Assembly: GCA_964389755.1 (NCBI GenBank)
Contig: CAYMEW010000018.1
Coordinates: 15,173-79,172, forward strand
From: JBBSUQ01 sp964389755
GTDB taxonomy: Bacteria; Bacteroidota; Bacteroidia; Flavobacteriales_D; Crocinitomicaceae
DNA length: 64,000 bases
Reading direction: 5' to 3'
In this document: one piece after another, positions 17,530-24,917 of the stretch
Numbering within the stretch: position 1 is the stretch's first letter
How the letters are laid out: every line of letters starts with the position of its first letter
Position numbers and translations under genes: made by a program
Notes under the pieces: model-generated
The model's database searches: none
Seen by the model: the letters and a program-made list of their open reading frames with translations, nothing else
What the model was told of the DNA's origin: nothing

Positions 17530-18393
17530 CTACGGAAGTATGACTTTCCTCGAAGCTGTGTTATTATCGACCAGGATGTGTACGAAATAAGCTCCGGGTG
17601 TAGCACCGGGAACGTTTAATTCTCCGGAATTCTTTCCCGAAACGGCTTTACGAAACGCATCCGAAGCCACGAGCCTTCCCGTAAAATCATACACATAAAC
17701 GGATAATCGTCCGGCCTCGCGACTGTCAAAACGATATCCGATCGCACCATCCGGAGTTACATACACCTGCAATTCATTCAGTGCAGCCACTTCCTTCACA
17801 CTGAGCACACTACCCAGGTTATGCTGCGACAGGTAGATCTTGTCGCCGGTATTTTGCCCGTTGCCGTTCGCTTCGTTCGTGGCGAGGTAAAACTTCAACG
17901 GACCTTTATCCACATCCGGGGAAGTCCATTCCCATTCCCAAACGCTCGTTCCGGGAGACGTACTGGCCAGCTTGTGATTCGCGTATTTGCGTCCGCTGCT
18001 GCCCGAACTGATCGCTGTCGAGGTCAGTGCCGTGAAAGTTCCTGCAAACTGGTTGTTCCCGTCGAGCACCGTGGCCTGAAATCCCTTTTTAGGCGGATTT
18101 GTAGCGATCGAAACGCGGATCGTATAGGTAGTGGACGGTTCGTAAGCCGATACTGTATCCCCGTTCAGCGTGACTGCCAAAGAATTCTGAAGGCTGCCGT
18201 CCAGCACGGAACCGGAATGGCAGGCAGTACAGTTTAGTTCACCCGGCGCCCCGCTTCGTCCTGCAGGAGCTCCTGTAGAATGACGGATGTGCTCATAATG
18301 CCCGGTTCGCCCGCGTTTTACGGTCAGGCGATCACTAAATGACAACATCAGGCCTGAAAGGCCGAATAAGATAAGGAAAGAGCGGTATTTCAT
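17530..18393 (-). CDS. T9SS-secreted protein with CxxCH haem motif and choice-of-anchor V (reeler-like) domain
   Basis: A 287-aa exported protein. An N-terminal signal (MKYRSFLILFGLSGLMLSFS) is followed by GELNCTACHSG, a c-type haem-binding CxxCH (C55/C58/H59). Residues about 65-190 are a beta-sandwich (TTYTIRVSIATNPPKKGFQATVLD) of the choice-of-anchor V/reeler-like type. The last 80 residues (GRLSVYVYDFTGRLVASDAF to TASRKVILP) are a type A T9SS sorting domain. It would therefore reach the cell surface. It is the last gene of the cytochrome/barrel cluster, 15 nt after the haem-motif lipoprotein gene. Confidence 0.83.
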   Translation of the reverse strand: MKYRSFLILFGLSGLMLSFSDRLTVKRGRTGHYEHIRHSTGAPAGRSGAPGELNCTACHSGSVLDGSLQNSLAVTLNGDTVSAYEPSTTYTIRVSIATNPPKKGFQATVLDGNNQFAGTFTALTSTAISSGSSGRKYANHKLASTSPGTSVWEWEWTSPDVDKGPLKFYLATNEANGNGQNTGDKIYLSQHNLGSVLSVKEVAALNELQVYVTPDGAIGYRFDSREAGRLSVYVYDFTGRLVASDAFRKAVSGKNSGELNVPGATPGAYFVHILVDNNTASRKVILP

Positions 18394-18408
18394 ACGATTG
18401 AATTGAAG

Positions 18409-18774
18409 TTAGTTCATATTTTTTCCCTGTGCGATCCAGCAACGCATTTGCTGAATGAGGCTGTCCTGTAGCTTGGAACCGCCGTCCGGCATTGGTTTTA
18501 CACCACTATCGTGGTTCATGGTCTGTAACATTACCTCGGCGTTATTACTGATCTGTTCGTAACTCGTTAAGGTATAACCTCCCGAAGCGCTTGCATCGTG
18601 ACAACCTGAAGTGCTGCAGTTTTGCTCGACCAGCGGACGGATCTGCGTTTCATAACTGATCGTATCCGGGCAATTTTCAGCCGACACGGCCACCGGAACT
18701 TTGTCTTTCGAACAGGAAAGCAAACTAATCCCGGTAATTACAAAGGCGTATATCCAAAGTGCTGCGATTCTCAT
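18409..18774 (-). CDS. Small lipoprotein with haem-c-like CxxxxCH motif
   Basis: A 121-aa lipoprotein (lipobox SLLSC, C21). The motif NCSTSGCHDA gives C53-x4-C58-H59, a spacing used by some c-type cytochromes. It lies in a Bacteroidota/Planctomycetes-type context (QIRPLVEQNC...PMPDGGSKL...IQQMRCWIAQGK) common to small 'cytochrome c' lipoproteins with a methionine (PMPD) as possible sixth ligand. The ATGA overlap with the upstream DUF5777-type gene shows translational coupling. Probably periplasm-facing on the outer membrane. Haem attachment through CX4CH is plausible, not proven. Confidence 0.75.
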   Translation of the reverse strand: MRIAALWIYAFVITGISLLSCSKDKVPVAVSAENCPDTISYETQIRPLVEQNCSTSGCHDASASGGYTLTSYEQISNNAEVMLQTMNHDSGVKPMPDGGSKLQDSLIQQMRCWIAQGKNMN

Positions 18775-19625
18775 AACTTGTATTTTCGTGTAATGCTGAA
18801 CCCGATGCGGAACTGACCGATGAACGGATTCGTATTCGTGTTTGTAATAAATTGTGTTTCCCCGAAACCGGTTGCATTGGCCAGCACAAAATGAAAATTG
18901 TGTCCGTTCGTCTGGTACTCCACTCCAAGTGCCATGCTATTCTTACGATCGAGACGCTTATCCGGATCGTCGAAAACATGGTAATATTCGGCGAGCAGTC
19001 CCAGGCTTTTGGTGATCTTCAGGTTCAACCCGATGCCCACGGCGAAAAGTCCGTTTTGATCATCGGCCGAAACATAGTTGCGGTGCACGTACGTCGGGTT
19101 GATGCTGATACTCCCGCGTTCATTGAGTTTACGGGCAATGATCACCTGCGAACAGTAAGCCAGACGATGATAAAACTCGGGAAAATAGGCGACCTGCGAG
19201 ATATCGTCCACCCGTTTCATATAGGTCAGCGACATCGTTTGCAACAGGGCCACGGATACCGGGATTCCCTTTGCTTTATTCTGTGTGAGCACCTTGTATT
19301 TGAAAAAACCGTCGATCAGTGAACGATATGGAAAGCCGTTTCCCTTGCTGCGCCCGACGCCGATCATCGTGTTTTTCGTAAGTCCGTATTCCAGTGCAAA
19401 ACGAATATCTGCAGCATTGTCAAAACCGAACGCCGTCTGTATTCCCCCGTTTTCGCCGGCAAAATCTCCGAAGCGATGTTCGATGCGGTATTCGAGTACG
19501 CGTTTTCCAAGTGTTTCCACTGAATGCCCATTGATGATCCGGGTCGAATTAAAGGTTTGGGTGGTTTCCTGCGATAAGGCAGCGGTCGTGGTGATCGTAA
19601 AAAGTAAAAGCAGCGTTTTTCTCAT
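18771..19625 (-). CDS. DUF5777-type outer-membrane beta-barrel protein
   Basis: A 284-aa exported protein (MRKTLLLLFTITTTAALSQ). FNSTRIINGHSVETLGK and LEYRIEHRFGDFAG at the start of the mature part are characteristic of DUF5777 proteins. Alternating amphipathic strands follow to the C-terminal aromatic strand (FIGQFRIGFSITRKYKL), as expected for an outer-membrane barrel. Its start overlaps the stop of the dihaem cytochrome gene and its stop overlaps the next lipoprotein start, so the three are tightly coupled. Such barrels often sit beside cytochromes in this phylum; their function is not established. Confidence 0.8.
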   Translation of the reverse strand: MRKTLLLLFTITTTAALSQETTQTFNSTRIINGHSVETLGKRVLEYRIEHRFGDFAGENGGIQTAFGFDNAADIRFALEYGLTKNTMIGVGRSKGNGFPYRSLIDGFFKYKVLTQNKAKGIPVSVALLQTMSLTYMKRVDDISQVAYFPEFYHRLAYCSQVIIARKLNERGSISINPTYVHRNYVSADDQNGLFAVGIGLNLKITKSLGLLAEYYHVFDDPDKRLDRKNSMALGVEYQTNGHNFHFVLANATGFGETQFITNTNTNPFIGQFRIGFSITRKYKL

Positions 19626-20674
19626 AGTTCTTCGTTCGCTAAATCGTAAATGTAAGCTACCAGGTCGTTAAGCTGGTCATCACTCATTTTTTCTTTTGTG
19701 TAAAGCGGCATGTATTGCGGGCGACCTGTTTTAGGATAGGTTCCGTAACGGATAACCTGGTACAGACTAAAGTAATCGTAGTCTTTCAGGTGACGAACGA
19801 ACTTGCGCGCAGAAAGATGCCTGTCATTGAGGTCGAGGTAGGTTACGCGAGCGCCACCATGGCAGTAGAGGCAACTGTTCTCAAAAATAAATTTCCCCTT
19901 TTCTACATTTCCTCCTTTTCCGTACAAACGCTGGTTACGCGCCATGGCAGGGAGAAAAGTGGCCGGATATTCGCGCCTGACCATTCCCGAGATACGGGTC
20001 GCAAGTTGCTGTTTCATTTCAGGTGAAAGACGCTCCGTCTGGCTGAGTTTCTCACGATCTTCGGCAGTCAGCGGCAGGTCTTCTATATGCAATTCATTCG
20101 ACTTGAAATAGTGCAATATGGCTTCGAGTTCCCAGTTTTCGAGGTACCGACCCGAAGAACAGTATTTGGCGCACAACTGAATGGCATTTGCGAGTGTGTC
20201 CCGCGCATTGATAACCAGTTCACCGTACTTTTTAAAATAATCTCCGTTGTAAAAGGACGTGCGGTTATAAATTCCCCAAAAAGTGGACGCGGGAAGAAAC
20301 TTCAGGCCGTTTTCACGTGCATAATCGAGCCTGGCTTCCGGGCTGTTTTCCTGTTCCGAATCAAATTCGCGCACCTGGTTATGGCAATCCGTACATACAA
20401 AATTGATCGAAACGCGCTTTCCCTGTCGCGATTTGTAGTCGACATATCCCTGCTCTATCAGCTGACGTCCCATTTCGGCTTTATCCGTGTCATAACTGTC
20501 AAGATGCTGAACAAGTGGCTTTTCTCCGAGCGAGATCAGCACTTCCTCCACGGGCGCATTGTCGCTTACGGCAACTTCACGCAGGCTCATGGTGCCTCCG
20601 GACGGACCGAAACCAACCAGGCAGCCAGCCGCGAAAGCCATAAATAAAAGAATGTAAACAGTTCCCGAACGCAT
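19622..20674 (-). CDS. Dihaem c-type cytochrome
   Basis: A 350-aa exported electron-transfer protein with an N-terminal signal that may be lipidated (FMAFAAGC). Two haem-c sites are clear: CTDCH (C94/C97/H98) and CLYCH (C268/C271/H272). The second lies in a standard cytochrome c fold (GKFIFENSCLYCHGG) with a likely axial methionine in GRPQYMPLYTKEKMSDDQL (M322) and the closing LNDLVAYIYDLA helix. An additional CAKYC pair lacks the His. First gene of a four-gene minus-strand unit with the barrel and two more haem-motif proteins, suggesting electron transfer towards the outer membrane. Confidence 0.88.
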   Translation of the reverse strand: MRSGTVYILLFMAFAAGCLVGFGPSGGTMSLREVAVSDNAPVEEVLISLGEKPLVQHLDSYDTDKAEMGRQLIEQGYVDYKSRQGKRVSINFVCTDCHNQVREFDSEQENSPEARLDYARENGLKFLPASTFWGIYNRTSFYNGDYFKKYGELVINARDTLANAIQLCAKYCSSGRYLENWELEAILHYFKSNELHIEDLPLTAEDREKLSQTERLSPEMKQQLATRISGMVRREYPATFLPAMARNQRLYGKGGNVEKGKFIFENSCLYCHGGARVTYLDLNDRHLSARKFVRHLKDYDYFSLYQVIRYGTYPKTGRPQYMPLYTKEKMSDDQLNDLVAYIYDLANEEL

Positions 20675-20801
20675 AAAAAGTTAACCGTTTAAGAATGAAA
20701 TTGTTGCAAAATACTGTGAAAATCGTGTTTATTACTTCACGGCATGCCGCTGCTTCATATACGATTAATACCGTAATTTCGTTTGCCGAACACGACGAAT
20801 A

Positions 20802-21452
20802 ATGCTTAAAAAACTACTTCTTATCCTTCTTCTGCTTTTCTATGGACAGAAAGCACAGTCTCAAACAGTCTACCGGATCGGCCTCGGTGTTGGCGGAAGA
20901 TACGCTCACTGGTCGGAAATCGAATCAAACGGAACCGATAATTACACCTACCGGGGTGATTTTAATTTCCAGGGCGGGCTTGATCTCAGCATGGACTTTT
21001 CGGACCGCTTCGGACTACTGACAGGCGTTTATTACCTGAATTCCCGCTTCTCACGGACCGAGGAATGCGTGGTATGTGAACAACAGGAAGTTGCACAATC
21101 GGACTATCACCTCAACTTACTTCAGTTCCCGCTGGCGCTGCGCTATTATGTGCTCGAAGGCAAATCGGATTTTTACATCCAGGCCGGCATTGCGATGCAC
21201 CTTTCCCTGCTCGGATCGCGAATGTACGCATACGGCAGTAACACACCTGTAAAATACGACATGGCAGCTACCATGCCGCACACGCGTGCAGTCTGGCTCG
21301 CCGGCGTCGGTTACCGTTACCAGTTGACTTACATGTGGCAATTTTTCAGTGAACTCTCCTGGTTTCAGAACTTCGGCCGCTACATACCCAATTATAACCT
21401 CAAAGTCGGCGGTGTTTCACTCAAAGCAGGCTTTGCCTTCCGACTGAATTAG
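20802..21452 (+). CDS. Outer-membrane beta-barrel protein (OMP_b-brl type)
   Basis: A 216-aa exported protein with a signal peptide (MLKKLLLILLLLFYGQKAQSQ) and eight or so amphipathic strands (GLGVGGRYAHWSEIES, GLDLSMDFSDRFGLLTGVYYL, LPLALRYYVLEGKSDFYIQAG), ending on a C-terminal aromatic strand (VSLKAGFAFRLN). This fits the small barrel family of Bacteroidota related to PorT-like proteins, though it is not clearly PorT itself. A CVVCEQQ pair in one loop could form a disulfide. Transcribed divergently from the cytochrome cluster. Confidence 0.78.
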   Translation: MLKKLLLILLLLFYGQKAQSQTVYRIGLGVGGRYAHWSEIESNGTDNYTYRGDFNFQGGLDLSMDFSDRFGLLTGVYYLNSRFSRTEECVVCEQQEVAQSDYHLNLLQFPLALRYYVLEGKSDFYIQAGIAMHLSLLGSRMYAYGSNTPVKYDMAATMPHTRAVWLAGVGYRYQLTYMWQFFSELSWFQNFGRYIPNYNLKVGGVSLKAGFAFRLN

Positions 21453-21543
21453 AAAAGTCCTTTCAGGTACGTCTGCCCACGAAGCACTCAACCCGGTTTT
21501 TTTACGCCGTATTTTGCCGTATATTAGCGCCAAAATTCGCGAT

Positions 21544-21843
21544 ATGTTTGGTTCTGATATGCTTGGAAAATTGCAGGAAATGCAAAAGGCCGCCGAAGAA
21601 AGCAAAAAACGGTTGGATGATGTGATCGTAAGAGGTGAATCCGGTAGCGGACTGGTTGAGATCGAACTCACCGCAAATCGTAACTTCAAACGGATCTCCA
21701 TTCATGCGGAGTTGTCGCAAATGGAAAAAGAGGACCTCGAAGACCTCATCTCAGTAGCTTTCGAACGGGCACTCAAACAGGCCAATGAAGTTCACGAACG
21801 CGAAGCGATGGCTTCCGCACGTAACTTTATGCCGGGCCTTTAA
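21544..21843 (+). CDS. ybaB: YbaB/EbfC family nucleoid-associated protein
   Basis: A 99-aa DNA-binding protein that dimerises into a tweezer-like fold. MLGKLQEMQKAAEESKKRLDDV, then the beta sheet VRGESGSGLVEIELTANRNFKRISI and the C-terminal helices (DLEDLISVAFERALKQANEV) are typical. I start at the ATG giving MFGSDMLGKLQ rather than 10 codons earlier, matching the family. It is followed after 10 nt by the folate cyclo-ligase; no recR or dnaX is beside it here. Confidence 0.93.
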   Translation: MFGSDMLGKLQEMQKAAEESKKRLDDVIVRGESGSGLVEIELTANRNFKRISIHAELSQMEKEDLEDLISVAFERALKQANEVHEREAMASARNFMPGL

Positions 21844-21853
21844 TCGAAACATT

Positions 21854-22423
21854 GTGACGAAAAAAGAACTCCGGGCTCATTATAAACACCTGCGCAAAAC
21901 ACTTGCTCCGGGTGTGCTGGATCGGTATTCGGACCAGATCTGTGATGTAGTACTGTCTAATTTTCAACTCGGCGGTAAGTATGTCAGTCTCTTTCTTCCC
22001 ATCGAACGACACCAGGAGATCAATACGTATAAACTCTGGGAAAAGGCCGTAAATCTCGATGCGCATGTTGCCGTTCCGAAGGCCAACTTTGAAACGCATG
22101 ACATGAAACACATTCTTTTTGAGAATGAGAACCAACTCGAGATCAATCACTACGGCATTCCCGAACCTAAAAAAGGACGCGTCATCGCTGCCGATCGCTT
22201 TGATTACGTGTTTGTGCCGCTACTTGCCGTAGACATGGAAGGTCATCGCGTGGGATACGGCCGCGGCTTTTACGACCGCTTTCTGCGCAAGTGCGCTCCC
22301 GGGTGCCAGTTCATCGGTTTACACCTTTTCGACGTGGAAGACCGTATCGACGATGTCTTACCAACAGATATCCGTCTGCACGCCTGTGTTACTCCCGAAA
22401 GACTAATTCGCTTTGGCAACTAA
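21854..22423 (+). CDS. fau: 5-formyltetrahydrofolate cyclo-ligase
   Basis: A 189-aa ATP-dependent enzyme converting 5-formyl-THF to 5,10-methenyl-THF in one-carbon metabolism. TKKELRAHYKHLRKTL, LFLPIERHQEINT (substrate pocket) and the C-terminal GYGRGFYDRFL loop (ATP/Mg site) are diagnostic. The start is a GTG 10 nt after ybaB: the open frame extends upstream into ybaB, but family homology begins here. A possible small membrane-protein ORF overlaps its last 11 bp. Confidence 0.93.
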   Translation: MTKKELRAHYKHLRKTLAPGVLDRYSDQICDVVLSNFQLGGKYVSLFLPIERHQEINTYKLWEKAVNLDAHVAVPKANFETHDMKHILFENENQLEINHYGIPEPKKGRVIAADRFDYVFVPLLAVDMEGHRVGYGRGFYDRFLRKCAPGCQFIGLHLFDVEDRIDDVLPTDIRLHACVTPERLIRFGN

Positions 22424-22571
22424 CGATCCAAAGCACCAGGGTAAATTTCACCTGCTTGCGATCATCCTCATCCCGCTGATGGCTGTCTCGCTCTTCCTTG
22501 CTCCGTGGTATGTCCCGCTGATCATAGCGCTCGCTGCCGTGCTTTCACTCTACCTGATTTTCAGGAAATAA
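22413..22571 (+). CDS. Possible 52-aa membrane microprotein (TTG start)
   Basis: A TTG-initiated frame overlapping the last 11 bp of the cyclo-ligase gene and ending 38 nt before the next start. The peptide is a basic-polar start (TNDPKHQGKFHLL) and two hydrophobic stretches (AIILIPLMAVSLFLAP and YVPLIIALAAVLSLYLIF) ending FRK. The two-helix hairpin is hard to explain by chance in an otherwise empty 190-bp gap, and the overlap suggests translational coupling. No family is recognised and the rare start codon leaves doubt. Confidence 0.45.
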   Translation: MATNDPKHQGKFHLLAIILIPLMAVSLFLAPWYVPLIIALAAVLSLYLIFRK

Positions 22572-22609
22572 GGAACAAAAAACGACTTCTTACGTTAAAG
22601 GAGTATCTG

Positions 22610-23161
22610 ATGATACGCTTTTGGCTCATACTGGTTTACCTCGTCTGCGCGTCCGTAAATGACGGTGAGTTTCCCCGTCCGGCGTTCGCCGTAAAAATTT
22701 CACCACAGGCCGACGGGAAGGATGTGCACCTGATGTGTTTCATTAATAACGGTCGCGGATATGCGCTTCCCCGTAACCTCAGCCCGCAGGAGTTCATCCG
22801 CTTTGCCTCCGGCGAATGGCCGAGCCCGTACAACCGGAAACGCGAGAACCTGATCGAAAAGAACGGACTGGAATGCGCTGTACTGACCGATTCACTGACG
22901 CTTAAAGAATATGTCTGGTTTCCGGCACTCGATTCGCTTTGGAAGATCCGTTACGAACAGTATCCGTTTTCCGGAAAAGACAATGAATTCGGATGGAGTG
23001 AGGAGCGTTTTAAACCTTCTGCCGCACAAATGCGTTATTTGAAAGAAAGATATAATGTCAGCAACATCGAATTTGATTACTTCATCGATTCCAGCTTCTG
23101 GAAAATCTTAAATGACGTCACCGACCCGGAATGGATCGGCAGTTATAAATCCATCGAGTGA
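22610..23161 (+). CDS. Exported protein of unknown function, 183 aa
   Basis: I start at the ATG preceded by AAAGGAG (22597-22603), a rare clear Shine-Dalgarno in this window, giving a signal-like N-terminus (MIRFWLILVYLVCASVND). Mature region: KISPQADGKDVHLMCFIN, SPQEFIRFASGEWPSPYN, LKEYVWFPALDSLWKIRYEQYPF. No family is recognised; the aromatic, acidic composition suggests a small periplasmic globular protein. The longer upstream frame lacks homology-like content and overlaps the possible 52-aa ORF. It precedes the DUF547 lipoprotein by 21 nt. Confidence 0.7.
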   Translation: MIRFWLILVYLVCASVNDGEFPRPAFAVKISPQADGKDVHLMCFINNGRGYALPRNLSPQEFIRFASGEWPSPYNRKRENLIEKNGLECAVLTDSLTLKEYVWFPALDSLWKIRYEQYPFSGKDNEFGWSEERFKPSAAQMRYLKERYNVSNIEFDYFIDSSFWKILNDVTDPEWIGSYKSIE

Positions 23162-23182
23162 GCTGACCCGTAAATACACGAA

Positions 23183-23938
23183 ATGAAAAAACACATGATC
23201 CTGCACGCACTCATCTGCTCCGTTTTACTGGCCTGTAATTCTACCGGTACGAATTCCGAAATCGCCTCACGCAGTTCCGAACAGCCGGCCTATTCCGATT
23301 ATTCGGCCTTTTTAAAAAAATACGTTTCCTCCGACGGACTTGTGAATTACAAGGGAGTTGTGAAGGACAAAACCACCTTGAACAAACTGCTGTCCTCCTT
23401 CCAGAACAATTCCCCGAAAAGCGACTGGAGCGAAAAGCAACAACTCGCTTACTGGATCAATGCGTATAATCTCTACACGATCAGTTTGGTCAGCGAACAC
23501 TACCCGGTCAAATCGATCAAAGATATTAACGGATCCTCCGGACCGTGGGACCTGAAATTTATTAAGATCGACGGGAAAACGTACAGCCTGAATGACATTG
23601 AAACGAACATGATCCGGAAGAAATTCGGTGAACCCCGCATTCACTTCGCCGTGAACTGTGCCAGTATTTCCTGTCCGAAATTGCTCAACGAAGCTTATAT
23701 CGCCGATAAACTGGATGAGCAACTTACACGGATGACCAAAGCTTTTTTAAACGATCCTTCGAAGAATAAGATCAGCAGCGACAAACTTGTTATTTCCAAA
23801 ATTTTCGACTGGTACAAATCGGACTTTGATAAATCCGGCGGCGTAAAGGCTTTTATCCGGAAATACAGCGGAACGAATGTAAAGGATAACGCTTCCGTTT
23901 CCTACATGGACTACAACTGGAACCTCAACGAAAAATAA
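23183..23938 (+). CDS. DUF547 domain lipoprotein
   Basis: A 251-aa lipoprotein (ICSVLLACNS, lipidated C18). The DUF547 domain runs from about residue 40: LVNYKGV, KQQLAYWINAYNLYTISLV, then FVKIDG-like LKFIKIDGKTYSLNDIE, EPRIHFAVNCASISCPKL, and KIFDWYKSDF. The conserved WINAYN and NCASxSCP motifs, with His and Cys residues, suggest a papain-like or transglutaminase-like active site; the biochemical role is unknown. Convergent with xth, with no intergenic base between their stops. Confidence 0.92.
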   Translation: MKKHMILHALICSVLLACNSTGTNSEIASRSSEQPAYSDYSAFLKKYVSSDGLVNYKGVVKDKTTLNKLLSSFQNNSPKSDWSEKQQLAYWINAYNLYTISLVSEHYPVKSIKDINGSSGPWDLKFIKIDGKTYSLNDIETNMIRKKFGEPRIHFAVNCASISCPKLLNEAYIADKLDEQLTRMTKAFLNDPSKNKISSDKLVISKIFDWYKSDFDKSGGVKAFIRKYSGTNVKDNASVSYMDYNWNLNEK

Positions 23939-24697
23939 TTACAGTTCAATCGAGACCGGGCAGTGATCCGATCCGTGAATATCGTTGTGGATCTCCGTAT
24001 TTACGATACGCGGAAGTAAAAGTTCGGATACGAGAAAATAATCGATCCTCCAGCCCACGTTCTTTCCGCGTGCACCGGCCCGGTAGCTCCACCAGGAGTA
24101 CTTTTCCATTTCCGGATTATGCGCCCGGAACACGTCCACGAGTTTTCCATCGGCATACGCATTCATCCCGTCAATCTCTTCCTGCATAAAACCGGCCGAC
24201 TTGTTGTAGTTCTGCTTCGGCCTTGCGAGGTCGATCTCCCGGTGCGCCACGTTAAAATCGCCGCACACAATAACCGGTTTTTCCGCTTCGAGCCGCTTGA
24301 GATATGCCAGGAAATCACGGTCCCACTGCTGGCGATATTCCAACCGCAGCAATTCGCTGCCCGAGTTTGGTACGTATACGGTGACCAGGAAATAATCGTC
24401 GAACTCAGCACAGATGACACGCCCTTCCTGGTCGTGATCAGTATGATCGATATCGTACGTCACGGACAAGGGTTTTACGCGCGTTAAGATTGCCGTTCCG
24501 GAATATCCCTTGCGATTGGCTTCATTCGCATACACCTCGTAATCCGGAAGCAGAGCCATACTTTCGCGTACCTGATCCGCAGTGGCCTTGGTTTCCTGCA
24601 GGCAAAGGATATCCGGACTAAGTATTTCCATGTCCTTGTAAAAATCCTTTTTGACGATGGCGCGGATGCCGTTGACGTTAAACGATACGATCTTCAT
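23939..24697 (-). CDS. xth: Exodeoxyribonuclease III (AP endonuclease)
   Basis: A 252-aa DNA-repair enzyme that cleaves at abasic sites and trims 3' ends. The catalytic motifs of the exonuclease-endonuclease-phosphatase fold are intact: SFNVNGIRA (Mg-binding Asn), CLQETKA (Glu), GDFNVAHREIDL (Asp/Asn) and the final GSDHCPV (Asp-His). MKIVSFNVNG is the family start; 40 codons of open frame upstream are discarded because a -7 box at 24710-24717 falls inside them. Confidence 0.95.
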   Translation of the reverse strand: MKIVSFNVNGIRAIVKKDFYKDMEILSPDILCLQETKATADQVRESMALLPDYEVYANEANRKGYSGTAILTRVKPLSVTYDIDHTDHDQEGRVICAEFDDYFLVTVYVPNSGSELLRLEYRQQWDRDFLAYLKRLEAEKPVIVCGDFNVAHREIDLARPKQNYNKSAGFMQEEIDGMNAYADGKLVDVFRAHNPEMEKYSWWSYRAGARGKNVGWRIDYFLVSELLLPRIVNTEIHNDIHGSDHCPVSIEL

Positions 24698-24709
24698 TGC
24701 TTTTTCTTT

Positions 24710-24717
24710 CAAAAGTA
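24710..24717 (-). promoter_or_regulatory. -7 box TACTTTTG for xth
   Basis: On the minus strand TATACTTTTGAA, identical to the yidD element, predicts a start near 24705 and an 8-nt leader. It supports the downstream start codon. Confidence 0.5.
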
Positions 24718-24917
24718 TAAATTCCGCTGAAAAAACCGGCCGATAAAAAGTCTGTCTTTTAGCCGATCCGTTGCATATCTCCATTTGGTTCCCGAAAGCG
24801 GCGCATTCGTTCTTCAATGGTAGGTAAACACTGTATTAAATCTTCGTCACCCGCATTTAATACTGGCATAAACTTCTTCTTCCGTCAAATCCTGAACTTT
24901 GTATCCAAATCGATGTT

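Noticed and set aside
18409..18774. Firm assignment of the CX4CH lipoprotein as a cytochrome
   Set aside because: The spacing is permitted in some cytochromes but not diagnostic; kept as haem-motif lipoprotein.
20802..21452. Assigning the barrel protein as PorT of the T9SS
   Set aside because: Only general small-barrel features are visible; no PorT-specific motif or T9SS core gene nearby.
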